IMG/VR virus record: IMGVR_UViG_3300009610_000039
Coordinates: 1-46,992 of that record
Length of the DNA stretch: 46,992 nucleotides
DNA from: a virus
Reading direction: 5' to 3' (one strand)
The translations under genes were made by a program, and so were the position numbers. Position 1 is the stretch's first letter, and every line of letters begins with the position of its first letter. This document shows positions 8,622 to 17,739 of the stretch, one piece after another. The notes beneath the pieces are model-generated. The model was not told the DNA's origin. It saw nothing but the letters and a program-made list of their open reading frames with translations, and did no database searches.

Positions 8622-9776
8622 GTGAAGGTCACTGACACCCATTTCTTTACAGTCGATCTGAGGCGCACCCCCCTTCAGTTCAGCGATGAAGATGGTAGAA
8701 CGTGGATCCAAGGGTTGCCTTTAGGGCAATACCAACATCCGGTCCATGGACCCATTAACATCACGGCGAGTCGAGTAGCAAACTTTGTCAAGAACTTCTA
8801 TGACAAGGTGCGCGGTACAGATCTCGACATTGACTACGAGCACAAAGAGTTTGGCTCAGCTGCTGCTGGATGGGTTGTCGAGATGGAAGATCGTCAAACA
8901 GATGGTCTTTGGCTCCAGGTCGAATGGACTCCGAAAGCTTTACAGTCGCTACGGGATCGGGAGTATCGCTACTTCAGTCCTGAGTTCGCCGATTCATGGA
9001 AGCATCCCAAGTCTGGGACGACTTTCAAGGATGTTATCTTTGGAGGAGCGATTACTAATCGTCCATTCCTGAAGGACATCCTGCCAATCAATCTGTCCGA
9101 GTTCGGGCATGAAACACAGCAAGAGGAGAAGGATATGGACCCAGCACTCAAGCGGCTGTCCGAACTCCTTGGTCTCAAGCTTGCGGATGACGCTGACGAT
9201 GACACGGCGACAGCCGCCATCGCAGAGGCCATCACCAAGCTGCAGGAGCCCAAGAAGGACGATCCGGTCGTTGATGATGAGGCGAAGAAGCTCGCCGAGT
9301 CGAATCCCGCGGTTGCTCGGCTGCTTGCCGACAATCAGCGTATGCGGGATGAGCAGGATCGTGATCGTCAGGACATCCGTGAGCTCATGGCTCGCAATCG
9401 TTTGTCTGAGGTCAAGCTGATGCTCGACGGGCTCGACAAGCCGGGGCAATATGCCCTTTCACCGGTAGCCAAGAAGAAGCTGTCAGACGTGCTTGTCAAG
9501 CTGTCTGAACGGGATTCGACAGCTATTGTTGAGGCCTTCCAGGAGACCTTGAAGGATGGCATTGTCCTTCTGGGCGAGAAGGGCGGATCGTCAAGGCGCA
9601 CTAGCGAGACTGGTGATGCCGTTCAGCGGTTCCACGATACCGTTACCAAGTTTATGGCAGACGATAAGTTGTCGTATGCCGACGCTTGCGAACGCGTGAT
9701 CGCCAGCGAGCCCGATCTCTGGGACGCCTACAATGATGACCAGCTCGATCCGACCAAGGGGAAGGCCCACTCATGA
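8622..9776 (+). CDS. Prohead protease/scaffold, Mu gpI-like
   Basis: 384 residues, GTG start at 8622 behind TAGGAGG. The N-terminal half (residues 1 to about 165) matches the Mu I-protein protease family: the YEHKEFGSAAAGWV segment, then the YFSPEFADSW and VIFGGAITNRPFL blocks, the last two being family hallmarks. The C-terminal half (from about residue 170) is highly charged and helical, with a QRMRDEQDRDRQDIRELMAR coiled coil, as expected of an internal scaffold that is cleaved away during maturation. It precedes decoration and capsid genes, the usual order. Confidence 0.85.
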   Translation: MKVTDTHFFTVDLRRTPLQFSDEDGRTWIQGLPLGQYQHPVHGPINITASRVANFVKNFYDKVRGTDLDIDYEHKEFGSAAAGWVVEMEDRQTDGLWLQVEWTPKALQSLRDREYRYFSPEFADSWKHPKSGTTFKDVIFGGAITNRPFLKDILPINLSEFGHETQQEEKDMDPALKRLSELLGLKLADDADDDTATAAIAEAITKLQEPKKDDPVVDDEAKKLAESNPAVARLLADNQRMRDEQDRDRQDIRELMARNRLSEVKLMLDGLDKPGQYALSPVAKKKLSDVLVKLSERDSTAIVEAFQETLKDGIVLLGEKGGSSRRTSETGDAVQRFHDTVTKFMADDKLSYADACERVIASEPDLWDAYNDDQLDPTKGKAHS

Positions 9777-10156
9777 TTCCTTATAAGGACGAACCCTTCT
9801 ACATTGATTCTGCCGCGGTACGCTATCTGGCCGTGAAGCAGAACGGTGCGAGTCGTGCTACCGTCGTTTCGGGTACATCGGACCTAGTGCTCGGAATCCT
9901 CCAAGAGACGGTGCTTGCGGCTGATGTCACTGGTGGCGTTGGTCGTAGAGCCGTTTCCGTGCGTACCCACGGTACGTCAGTTGCTGTTGCTGCGGCTGCG
10001 ATTACTGCTGGTGCTGAACTTAAGGTCACTGCTACTGGCAAGATGACCCCTGTCACAACCGCTGGTGATCTGATCGCCGGTCGTGCGCGCACCGCTGCAG
10101 GTGCTGACGGCGACTGGTTTGAGATGGACATCTACGCGGGCAACAAGCACGCATAA
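9773..10156 (+). CDS. Capsid decoration/stabilising protein (DUF2190-like)
   Basis: 127 residues, start overlapping the protease stop (ATGA). A small all-beta protein of Ala/Val/Thr/Gly-rich strands ending in the LIAGRARTAAGADGDWFEMD segment, typical of DUF2190-type head decoration proteins. Those bind the outside of the expanded capsid and lock its subunits. The order protease, decoration, major capsid agrees with Mu-like and many actinophage head modules. Confidence 0.7.
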   Translation: MIPYKDEPFYIDSAAVRYLAVKQNGASRATVVSGTSDLVLGILQETVLAADVTGGVGRRAVSVRTHGTSVAVAAAAITAGAELKVTATGKMTPVTTAGDLIAGRARTAAGADGDWFEMDIYAGNKHA

Positions 10157-10170
10157 CGGAGGCATGAGAC

Positions 10171-11154
10171 ATGGTATACGATTCCCGAGGAAATACCCCG
10201 GTCCATATGGATCGTGCCCTTACGAACATTTCTGTTGGGTGGCCAACAGGAGACTTCGTGGGCGCTCGAATGCTTCCGGCGGTCAACGTCGCCAAGCAGA
10301 GCGACTCCTATTACGTGTTCGGTCGCGAGGCATGGGCCGTTCCCGTTATCTCTGACATCCGTGCGCCTGGATCGACTTCGCAAGAAGTTCCGGGCATCTC
10401 GGTGTCCACGCAATCGTACTTCGCAGTTGAGCATGCACTCAAGATTCCGGTAACGGATGAAGAAGTGGAGAACTCGGATTCCCCGTTGGCTCCACTTCGT
10501 GACGGTACTGAGCTTGTTACGAGTCAGCTTCTGCTGGTTCGTGAGCTCGCTATGCGTGACATGCTTATCACTGCTGCGAACTATGCTTCTGGTCACTCGG
10601 TCACTTTGGCTGGTGGTGACCAGTGGAGTGCGGCGGCTGGTGTAGCCAACTCACCCATTGCTGACCACAGGCTAGCGCGTTCGACCATCCACTCCAAGAT
10701 CTTCCTGGAGCCTACGAAGGAGATCATCCCCTACCAGGTGATGGCCGCCCTCGAGGATCACAACGAGATCATTGAGCGGATCAAGTACAGTGAGCGTGCA
10801 ATCCTTACTCCAGACCTGATGTCCAACTTCTTTGGAGGCCAGGAGATCATCGTCCCAGGTGTCGGTTACAACTCAGCCAACCCCAACCAGACAGCAGCTC
10901 TCGGCTATCTTTGGGGCAAGGATGTGGTCATGGCCTATGTGCCACCGCGTCCGGGCCTCAAGGTTCCTGCCTTTGGCTACGAGTTCGTTTGGGGCTATCG
11001 TGGAGGCACTCCAATGGTGACTGAGCGTTGGCGTGACGAGGATCGTGTGTCGGACATCGTCCGGGTGCGTCGTCGCTACGACATCAAGATGGTCGCCCTT
11101 GATAACCTCGGTAAGAGCATTGCTGGGTACATCATCAAGGCTGCTGTTGCCTGA
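10171..11154 (+). CDS. Major capsid protein
   Basis: 327 residues, ATG at 10171 nine bases after GGAGG. Features of the HK97-like fold are visible: an early FVGARMLPAVNV strand, the long helix DGTELVTSQLLLVRELAMRD, and a C-terminal domain with YEFVWGYRGGTPMVTERW and the basic VRVRRRYDIKMVALD strand. The length fits a capsid protein without a long N-terminal scaffold; scaffolding is supplied by the preceding gene. Confidence 0.9.
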   Translation: MVYDSRGNTPVHMDRALTNISVGWPTGDFVGARMLPAVNVAKQSDSYYVFGREAWAVPVISDIRAPGSTSQEVPGISVSTQSYFAVEHALKIPVTDEEVENSDSPLAPLRDGTELVTSQLLLVRELAMRDMLITAANYASGHSVTLAGGDQWSAAAGVANSPIADHRLARSTIHSKIFLEPTKEIIPYQVMAALEDHNEIIERIKYSERAILTPDLMSNFFGGQEIIVPGVGYNSANPNQTAALGYLWGKDVVMAYVPPRPGLKVPAFGYEFVWGYRGGTPMVTERWRDEDRVSDIVRVRRRYDIKMVALDNLGKSIAGYIIKAAVA

Positions 11155-11165
11155 GGAGGCTTATT

Positions 11166-11660
11166 ATGGCTCAAGAAACTATGTACGCACAGACAGATAT
11201 CCATTGCGACGGCGAAGTCTATGTCTGGGGACAAGAGGTCTCCGAAGAGGACGTAGGCGATGGCTATGATGCCCTCGTAGAATCTGGCGCGTTGGCAGAC
11301 ACACATCCTGCCATTTCTAATAATCCTGGCGCTGTCGAAGCTTTGCGCCACCAGGGTGAACAGCTCAATCTTGTCAAGGAGCGGCTTGCCGCAGCTCTTG
11401 CCAAGATTGAGGAGTTGACCGGAGAGCCAGTCGATGAGTTCGAACTGACTGCTGATACTACTACGGCAGGCAACACGAACGTTTCATTTGACAATCCTGC
11501 CACCGTTGCAGGCGATCCTGACTACGATCCTGCTGACCACTCGGTCGAGGAAGTGATTGCCTATCTTGGTGACAAGGATGAAACCTTCCGGAACAACATC
11601 CTCGAGAAGGAGGAGGCCGGAAAGAATCGGTCGACTCTGTTGAACCACTTTGAGCGGTGA
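11166..11660 (+). CDS. Head-associated protein, putative connector component
   Basis: 164 residues, ATG seven bases after GAGGAGG. The middle is helical (ALRHQGEQLNLVKERLAAALAK), then a low-complexity acidic linker. A C-terminal module (HSVEEVIAYLGDKDETF, then KEEAGKNRSTLLNHFE) is seen at the end of many actinophage proteins encoded just after the capsid gene. The role is inferred from position only. Confidence 0.6.
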   Translation: MAQETMYAQTDIHCDGEVYVWGQEVSEEDVGDGYDALVESGALADTHPAISNNPGAVEALRHQGEQLNLVKERLAAALAKIEELTGEPVDEFELTADTTTAGNTNVSFDNPATVAGDPDYDPADHSVEEVIAYLGDKDETFRNNILEKEEAGKNRSTLLNHFER

Positions 11661-11663
11661 GCC

Positions 11664-12098
11664 ATGTCCTACTTGGTGCCCGAAGATGCTAACAGCTGGC
11701 TGGAGACCACTAAGCTCTCTGTCGACATCATCGAGCCACAGGTAGAAGTCGTAGCTGTCAACCAGGTAATAGGGCGCATGGCGGCCCGATACGATGTCAC
11801 TCTTTGGGTGGATCGTGTCGGGTCGCCTGCTCTTGTTATCCAGCTGACAGCTATGTTGTATGCAGCTGCTATTTATCGCAGGCAGTATTCAGAAGACCTG
11901 GTTGATGGCACAGGCCTTAACTGGGCGCAGTGGTTGGAGAAGTCCGTAGAGGGCTACATTACATCACTGCTTGACGGAACGATCATCTTGGACGAAGACA
12001 TCCTGGATGATTCTGGTCTACGTCTTCCGGCTTTCTATCCAACAGATATGTCGTCTATCGACGATCCGCCTAAGTTCACTATGATGGCGAGCTTCTAA
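11664..12098 (+). CDS. Head-tail adaptor (gp6/gp15-like, probable)
   Basis: 144 residues. The N-terminal SYLVPEDANSWLE and the helical core (VIGRMAARYDVTLWVD, then LTAMLYAAAIYRRQYS) fit the helical-bundle head-tail connector family that sits between portal and tail. It lies four bases after the previous stop and overlaps the next start (TAATG). No catalytic residues are expected. Confidence 0.6.
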   Translation: MSYLVPEDANSWLETTKLSVDIIEPQVEVVAVNQVIGRMAARYDVTLWVDRVGSPALVIQLTAMLYAAAIYRRQYSEDLVDGTGLNWAQWLEKSVEGYITSLLDGTIILDEDILDDSGLRLPAFYPTDMSSIDDPPKFTMMASF

Positions 12099-12595
12099 TG
12101 CCCGCCTCTATCATCTCTTCACCTGGAGGGCGAGGTGGACTGGGAATCGAAATCGATATGATTCCCAACATTGCCATCATTGTAGATGCCTTTCATGCAA
12201 TGGGCGATGCTGTTGGGCACTATAAGGAACCCTTTACAAAGTGCATCAAAGAAGTGATGGGACCTTCGATTGGCCTCAACTTTGATGTAGGCGGACGTCC
12301 TTCGTGGGCACCTTTGTCTGAGAACACTCGAGACACCAATCGAGTTGGCGGTATTCTCGTAGCGTCTGGTAGATTGGCAGCTGCTGGTGGTCAGCTTGAT
12401 CAATGGAATATTACCGACGATACTGCCGAGATGTCTATTAGTCAAGACATCTGGTATGGTATTGTCCACCAAGATGGCCTTAGTGACACCCCTCAACGTG
12501 AGTGGGCCATGTTCCAGCAAGAGGATGTCGATCAGATGGAAGACATCTTTGGTGACTGGATGGAAGAGCAGGCTGTGAAGTCACTATGGCTGTAA
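12098..12595 (+). CDS. Virion morphogenesis/tail completion protein (Mu gpG-like)
   Basis: 165 residues. The block WAPLSENT...LVASGRLAAA followed by IWYGIVHQDG matches the phage virion morphogenesis family (Mu gpG, P2 gpS), which closes the head-proximal end of the tail. The IPQR-type ending is altered here. It overlaps both neighbours by a few bases, consistent with one translation unit for connector proteins. Confidence 0.7.
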   Translation: MPASIISSPGGRGGLGIEIDMIPNIAIIVDAFHAMGDAVGHYKEPFTKCIKEVMGPSIGLNFDVGGRPSWAPLSENTRDTNRVGGILVASGRLAAAGGQLDQWNITDDTAEMSISQDIWYGIVHQDGLSDTPQREWAMFQQEDVDQMEDIFGDWMEEQAVKSLWL

Positions 12596-13023
12596 GACAT
12601 GCATCTGAGGCTGTTACAAGAGTAATCGAACTCCTGCAAGGGTCGGACATTTTCTGTAACTGGTTGGAAGGTGATCATGAACTCATTCCTTCTTCTCCAA
12701 CTGGTTGTATCTTTCCTGGCGCTGTAGACAGAGCGTATGTTGGTATGCCTCGTCGTGTTGAAGCGGTCATTCAAGTCTTCATCATGCTGTACCATGGAGC
12801 TAACATCCCGCGAGGACAGAATCAGACTGAAGCACTTGCTCTTGAAGATGCTGTTGTCGATCTCTTAGAGAAAGATGCCAACCTTGGCGATGACCTTGTT
12901 ATCAATACGTTCGTAGGACGAGTTGAGCACGGCGAAGTTACTCGTACCCGTACAAAGCACTACGCGACAAGGATCAGCCTGATCATTACGTCCCGCTACA
13001 ACATAGGATTGGACTATGACTAA
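12586..13023 (+). CDS. Tail terminator-like protein
   Basis: 145 residues. Its position directly before the tail tube, its length, and the pattern of an N-terminal helix (EAVTRVIELLQG) followed by alternating strands (RRVEAVIQVFIMLY...TKHYATRISLIITSR) fit tail terminator proteins, which cap the tail tube and set its end. No residue-level family motif is seen, so the call rests mostly on synteny. Confidence 0.55.
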   Translation: MAVRHASEAVTRVIELLQGSDIFCNWLEGDHELIPSSPTGCIFPGAVDRAYVGMPRRVEAVIQVFIMLYHGANIPRGQNQTEALALEDAVVDLLEKDANLGDDLVINTFVGRVEHGEVTRTRTKHYATRISLIITSRYNIGLDYD

Positions 13024-13381
13024 CAACTACATCGTCCCGGAGGTTGATGGTGATCAGCTTGTTGAAGTTCCAGGCGTAGGGCTGGTTCGCAACGACAAGT
13101 CTGAAATCGTATCAGCTCACCCCCGCAAAGAGGATCAAGTTCCATCGTACTTGGAATTGACAGAAGACCTCGATAGTTTGACTCTTAAGGAACTCAAGTC
13201 ACGGGCTTCCCATGAGGGAGTTCCTGGTCGTTCTGAAATGGATCGCGAGCAGCTCATTGCGGCCCTCAGTTCGTCAGCTGTAGCTGAGCCAGTCAATCTT
13301 GATGAGCTATTGGACCTGCCACTCCCTGTGGAGGAAGAACCCGAAGTCCCCGCTGACGACACCACAGGAGGTGAGCAGTAA
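13016..13381 (+). CDS. Small protein with Rho-N/SAP-like helical motif
   Basis: 121 residues. The middle carries LTLKELKSRASHEGVPGRSE followed by DREQLIAAL, the short two-helix motif of Rho N-terminal and SAP/HeH domains, which bind nucleic acid. Such motifs are common in small phage head-tail genes. The C-terminus is strongly acidic (EEEPEVPADD). It overlaps the tail tube gene by one base (TAATG). Role in assembly unknown. Confidence 0.6.
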   Translation: MTNNYIVPEVDGDQLVEVPGVGLVRNDKSEIVSAHPRKEDQVPSYLELTEDLDSLTLKELKSRASHEGVPGRSEMDREQLIAALSSSAVAEPVNLDELLDLPLPVEEEPEVPADDTTGGEQ

Positions 13382-14325
13382 TGCCTAAGTACATTGGCGC
13401 ACAGACACAACTTGGCCTTGCGTTTGAAACAGTCTTTGGAACGTACGTTCCTCCAACGCGATTCTTTCCTATCAAGAGTGAGTCGTTGGTAAACAACTAT
13501 GCACATGTCGCACGACGCTTGATTCGGGGCGTTGCCGATAATCTTGGTCACATAGTTGGTCCTAACTTTGTCGAGGGCGACATTGTAATGGAACTATATC
13601 CGGACGTATTGCCTTACTTCTTGTATGTGTCGCGCGTTTCGCTTGTTAAGACTGGCGCTGGTCCGTATCAGTATGTCACTACACCTGTTCATGTTGGTGA
13701 CTCAGTCTCTTTGACGAAGCCAAGCATTTCGATCAACGTGTTCAAGGCGTCTGAAAGCTTTGGCTTCCGTGGCTGTGTTGTGAGCGGCTGGGAGATTAGC
13801 GTTGAAGACGGGATTCCGGTTCTGACGGTCCATATTGTTGGTTCGATTGAATCTGATCAGGCCGATCCTACACCAACGTACTTGACTACAGATGTGCCAG
13901 TCTCATCACCTGGTTGGGCTATTCAGGTTCCCGATGCGGCGGCTATCTTGACGGTTGAGGATGTTACCTTCTCGGTCAATGATAATGCTGAGCCGCAGTT
14001 TCGTCTTGGAGCTAATGGCGCAGCATGGGTGAAGTTTGGCGAACGAGAAGTTGGCGCAACTGTTACCAGGGACTTTGAGTCACGAGCAGAGCTTGATTTG
14101 TTCAAGTCTGCGACGGCTACTTCGGTAACAATCATTCTAACTGAGGGTGCTAAGAGCGTGACTATCAAGATGGCCAATGTTACTCGTGAGACTTACGAAC
14201 TTGATGGCAGTAGTGATCAGGGTTCACCTGTTATGGCTTCTATCAACTATGTCGGTAACTATAACATTGCGACGTCTAAGTCGTATGAAGTTACTGTTAC
14301 TGGCTCAGTCACCAATATCGTCTAA
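13381..14325 (+). CDS. Major tail (tube) protein
   Basis: 314 residues, directly upstream of the tail chaperone pair, the near-invariant place for the tail tube gene. The N-terminus (GAQTQLGLAFETVFGTYVPP) is the usual tube-protein opening. The rest is a beta-sandwich series, with a C-terminal domain (ETYELDGSSDQGSPVMASIN, then NYNIATSKSYEVTV). It polymerises as stacked hexamers around the tape measure to make the flexible tube. Confidence 0.8.
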   Translation: MPKYIGAQTQLGLAFETVFGTYVPPTRFFPIKSESLVNNYAHVARRLIRGVADNLGHIVGPNFVEGDIVMELYPDVLPYFLYVSRVSLVKTGAGPYQYVTTPVHVGDSVSLTKPSISINVFKASESFGFRGCVVSGWEISVEDGIPVLTVHIVGSIESDQADPTPTYLTTDVPVSSPGWAIQVPDAAAILTVEDVTFSVNDNAEPQFRLGANGAAWVKFGEREVGATVTRDFESRAELDLFKSATATSVTIILTEGAKSVTIKMANVTRETYELDGSSDQGSPVMASINYVGNYNIATSKSYEVTVTGSVTNIV

Positions 14326-14343
14326 CCTACAAGGAGCCCCGAA

Positions 14344-14784
14344 ATGCCCCGTGCAACTGTTGATGCAACTGAGCGAACTCGCTTTGACCTAAAGTCCTGT
14401 CCTGGAGGGTACGTTGTCTTGCGACGTCTCCCCTATGGGAAGTACTTGGATAGGCAAACTGAGGCCATGGAAATCAATGCTCGTGCTCAACGTGGTGAGG
14501 ATATGTCGATGGAGCTCAAGATGATGGGTCGTAAGACGTCTGTCATCGAGTTTCGTGAATGTATCCTTGAACACAATCTGACTGATGAGAATGATGTGCC
14601 GCTCAATATGTCCGATCCATTAACATTGGATCGTCTTGATGGTCGAATCGGTCAAGAGATTGAAGACAGCTTGCGGGCTATGAACGTGTTTGAGGGCGAC
14701 CTGGGAAAATCCGACACGATATCTTCCGAGTCGTCAACAAGCTTAGTGCCCAACGAGGAGACACCAACAAGTACATCGTCGTAG
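14344..14784 (+). CDS. Tail assembly chaperone (G-type, unshifted product)
   Basis: 146 residues behind AAGGAG. The conserved part (GGYVVLRRLPYGKYLDRQTE, then MGRKTSVIEFRECILEHNL) is typical of siphovirus tail chaperones. They bind the tape measure protein and are absent from the finished tail. The last 24 residues after the slippery site are Ser/Thr-rich and disordered, as in other G proteins. Confidence 0.8.
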   Translation: MPRATVDATERTRFDLKSCPGGYVVLRRLPYGKYLDRQTEAMEINARAQRGEDMSMELKMMGRKTSVIEFRECILEHNLTDENDVPLNMSDPLTLDRLDGRIGQEIEDSLRAMNVFEGDLGKSDTISSESSTSLVPNEETPTSTSS

Positions 14785-14984
14785 CCAACATATGCCAGAT
14801 GCTTCATTGCCTTCCTTCGGATCTTTATGAACAAGATCCATTGGTGATACAGGCCATCACAATGGTTTATCAGGCTCAACAGGAGCGGACAGAACGAGAA
14901 GGGAAGATGAAAAGCCGTGGCAATAACAACCCGCGACGTCATTCTCGTTCTGAGGGCGAAGGACGAAGCAACCCAGACGATTAG
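14344..14984 (+). CDS. Tail assembly chaperone GT fusion by -1 frameshift
   Basis: Join 14344-14709 with 14709-14984: ribosomes slip back one base on GGGAAAA, giving a 213-residue product. The zero frame reads G GGA AAA, so both tRNAs can re-pair. After the slip the frame reads IRHDIFRVVNKLSAQRGD and then a helical domain (ANICQMLHCLPSDLYEQD), which looks like genuine protein. The last codons overlap the tape measure start. By analogy with lambda G/GT, the T part recruits the tube protein. Confidence 0.8.
14703..14709 (+). promoter_or_regulatory. Programmed -1 frameshift slippery site GGGAAAA
   Basis: A perfect X XXY YYZ heptamer in the reading frame of the chaperone gene, 75 bases before its stop. 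It is one base different from the lambda G/GT site GGGAAAG. No strong hairpin directly downstream is obvious by eye. Confidence 0.8.
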
Positions 14985-17739
14985 GGGAGTGTCGGCAGCT
15001 TTTGGAACATTAGGTTCGGATGCTTACAACTCAGGCGCCCGGATGATTGCAGCTGGTGGAGCCCTATTAGGTCTTGGTGCTGCAATAGGCACGGTTGGCG
15101 CAGGTCTATTAGGGCTCACCAAAGAAATGATTTCCACGTCAATGGCGTATCAGCAACAGGCTGCATTGACATTGACGCAGGTTGATCAGACTGGTGCTTC
15201 GCTAGAACAGATCAAGCAGATTGGTTTGGATGTAGCAAGATACATTCCAGTTCCGTTTGATGAAGTGCAGCAAGGTCTCTACCAGATCTTCTCATCGATG
15301 GATGTCAGTGTTGCTGATGCTGGCAAGATCCTTGAAGCCTTTGCGAAGGGCGCTGTTGGAGGTCAGACTGATCTTCAAGTTGCTGGGGCTGCCACAATCG
15401 GTATCATGAATGCCTTTGGATTAGGCATTGAAGATCTAGGCCGTGTTCAAGACGTACAGTTCCAGTTAGTCCGCAAGGGCGTTGGTACCTACGAAGACTT
15501 TGCCAACTCTATTGGTCTGTCACTTCCTTCGGCAGCTAGAGCTGGGCAGAGTATTGAACTTCTTTCTGGTATGCTAGCCTTCCTAACCAGAAACGGTTTG
15601 AGTGCTTCTCGGGCTAGTACATCTGCTGCTCGTGCCCTTGACCTCTTGTCTAACCCCAAGACAGTCGAGCGCATGGAAGACATGGGCATTGTTGTCAGAA
15701 AGAACAATGGAGAGTTCGCTGATATTGATTACATTGTCACCCAGCTAGGCAAGAAGCTAGAAGGTCTTACAGGTCCTGAGAAGGCTGCCGCACTTCAAGA
15801 ACTGTTTAAGGGTGCAGGCAATAATATTCAAGCACGTCGATTCTGGGACGTAGCGATCTCAAACTATGACGAGCTCAATCAGCGTGTCGATGAAATGCAG
15901 AATGCAGCAGGTGAAGCTCAGGCTGCTTACGACATAATGTTTGTACAGCCCCAAACTCAGATTGACTTGCTCAAGAACAAGATGAAGGTCTTGGCAACTG
16001 TATTGGGTGATTTCTTAATGCCCAAGTTCCAGGAGCTTCTTGATCTGGGTAATCAGATCTTGGATTGGTTCTTGGATCTAAATCCAGAGACACAAAAGTT
16101 CATTGCCTATGCTATTGCCCTTTCAGGTATCCTGTTTGTAGCAACAGGTGCCTTGCTAGGTGTTTCAGGCGCCTTCTTGATTTTTGCTGGAGCTCTTAAG
16201 ATGGCTGGCGGTATAGCCAACATCATAGCAGTGCTAGGTCCATACGCACTAATCCTAGCAGCTATTGCTGGAGCTGCATTCCTCATTTATAAGAACTGGG
16301 ATAAGCTCAAGCCCTTCTGGGATAAGTACTGGCCTGAAGTCAAAGAGAAGACCAAGAACTTCCTTGACTGGCTGAGAGAGACCTGGGATAAGTACTGGCC
16401 AGGAATCAAGGATAAGCTGACTGAGTTCTGGGAGACCACAAAGGCTTTGTGGGCAGAGTACTGGCCGCAGATTAAGGCGAAGACTGAAGAGTTCCTAAAC
16501 TGGTTGCAGGCTAAATGGACTGAGTACTGGCCTGGGATCAAACAGGCCATACTGGATACTCTTGCTGGTATTCAAGCAGCGTGGGAATATGTCTGGCCTA
16601 GACTTAAAGAAGCAGTGCAGGCTGTTGTTGATTGGTTCAGAGAGAACTGGCCTCTGATCAGAGAGACCTTTAATACAGTCAAGGATGCTATTGTAGAGGC
16701 CATTACTTGGATTGTTAATAATATAGACACCTTCTGGAATAAGTGCAAGGATATCTACAATTATATCGTGGCGGAGTTTGGTCCTGGTCTTGTAGCTGTA
16801 TGGTTAAGCATCAAGGAGAACATCGGTCCGATCGTTGAAGACATCTGGATCATCATTCAGAAGGCTTGGGACCTAATCAAGGTGTTGACTGAGTGGCTCT
16901 GGCCTTATGTGAAGGCCATCATAGTCGGTGCGTTTGGTGCAGCCGTAGCTTCGATTGAAGTTCTGTGGAATATCCTTGCAGCCATCTTCGAAGGTGGACT
17001 TGAAATGATTCGAGGCATTCTCGATATCATTGCAGGCTTGCTGACAGGCGATTGGGCACGTATGTGGGAAGGCGCAAAGCATATTGTTCACGGCTTCTAC
17101 GTTCAAGTGACTGGTATCTTCTCAGCCTTCTGGGAGTTCATTAAGGACATCTTTAGGACTGGGGCTAGAGTGGCTACAATGATTATTACAGCGATGAAGG
17201 ATGACCTGATTGCAGAGTTCAAGGCCATAGCGACATGGCTCCAGGGACGCGGAGCAGCCATAAAGCGAGAGGTTGGCGATTTGAGTATGCTGCTTTACAA
17301 TGCAGGCAAATCTGTCATCCAAGGCTTCTGGAATGGAATGAAGAGTGTTTGGGAAAGCGCTAAGGGTTGGCTTGCAGGGATCAAGCCTGACATAACAGAT
17401 CTAAAAGGTCCTCCAGCAGCTGACGCAGTTGCCCTCATCAATAATGGTCGATTGATCATGCAGGGCTTTCAAAAGGGCATGGAACAGCAATGGGGTGACA
17501 CAGCTCGCTGGTTGAGTGGCCTAGCTCCATCAATGCCGAATATGGTTGGCGCAGCAGCCTTTGGAAGCGGTCGTGGCGGAGGTACCAATATCAATGTCGC
17601 TCAAGGAGCAGTACAGCTTACTGTTGGATCTGTACGTGACGATGACGACCTGGATAAGATCCAACAGATAGTCGATCAAAAGTTTGGCGAGCTGGTCAGA
17701 GAGATGAGCCAGCCACGATACGGGAGTAACTATGGCTAG
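14917..17739 (+). CDS. Tape measure protein
   Basis: 940 residues, GTG start behind GAAGGGAAG, overlapping the GT frame by 68 bases. Order: N-terminal helical segment (RAKDEATQTIRGVSAAFGTL), a TP901-type core with the domain marked by PVPFDEVQQGLYQIFSSMD and RAARALDLL-like helices, hydrophobic stretches around residues 390-455, then five tandem 22-residue Trp/Pro repeats, more helices, and a Gly-rich end. It sets tail length and is ejected into the envelope during infection. The longest gene after the repeat protein, in the expected place. Confidence 0.92.
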   Translation: MAITTRDVILVLRAKDEATQTIRGVSAAFGTLGSDAYNSGARMIAAGGALLGLGAAIGTVGAGLLGLTKEMISTSMAYQQQAALTLTQVDQTGASLEQIKQIGLDVARYIPVPFDEVQQGLYQIFSSMDVSVADAGKILEAFAKGAVGGQTDLQVAGAATIGIMNAFGLGIEDLGRVQDVQFQLVRKGVGTYEDFANSIGLSLPSAARAGQSIELLSGMLAFLTRNGLSASRASTSAARALDLLSNPKTVERMEDMGIVVRKNNGEFADIDYIVTQLGKKLEGLTGPEKAAALQELFKGAGNNIQARRFWDVAISNYDELNQRVDEMQNAAGEAQAAYDIMFVQPQTQIDLLKNKMKVLATVLGDFLMPKFQELLDLGNQILDWFLDLNPETQKFIAYAIALSGILFVATGALLGVSGAFLIFAGALKMAGGIANIIAVLGPYALILAAIAGAAFLIYKNWDKLKPFWDKYWPEVKEKTKNFLDWLRETWDKYWPGIKDKLTEFWETTKALWAEYWPQIKAKTEEFLNWLQAKWTEYWPGIKQAILDTLAGIQAAWEYVWPRLKEAVQAVVDWFRENWPLIRETFNTVKDAIVEAITWIVNNIDTFWNKCKDIYNYIVAEFGPGLVAVWLSIKENIGPIVEDIWIIIQKAWDLIKVLTEWLWPYVKAIIVGAFGAAVASIEVLWNILAAIFEGGLEMIRGILDIIAGLLTGDWARMWEGAKHIVHGFYVQVTGIFSAFWEFIKDIFRTGARVATMIITAMKDDLIAEFKAIATWLQGRGAAIKREVGDLSMLLYNAGKSVIQGFWNGMKSVWESAKGWLAGIKPDITDLKGPPAADAVALINNGRLIMQGFQKGMEQQWGDTARWLSGLAPSMPNMVGAAAFGSGRGGGTNINVAQGAVQLTVGSVRDDDDLDKIQQIVDQKFGELVREMSQPRYGSNYG
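16318..16647 (+). repeat. Five tandem 66-bp Trp-Pro repeats in the tape measure gene
   Basis: Units start at 16318, 16384, 16450, 16516 and 16582, each 22 residues of the form WxxYWPxIK followed by a helix with F..W. A sixth, shorter unit begins at 16648. Period is exact with no indels. The units are alpha-helical and Trp-rich, and lie just after the membrane-like segments. Confidence 0.85.
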
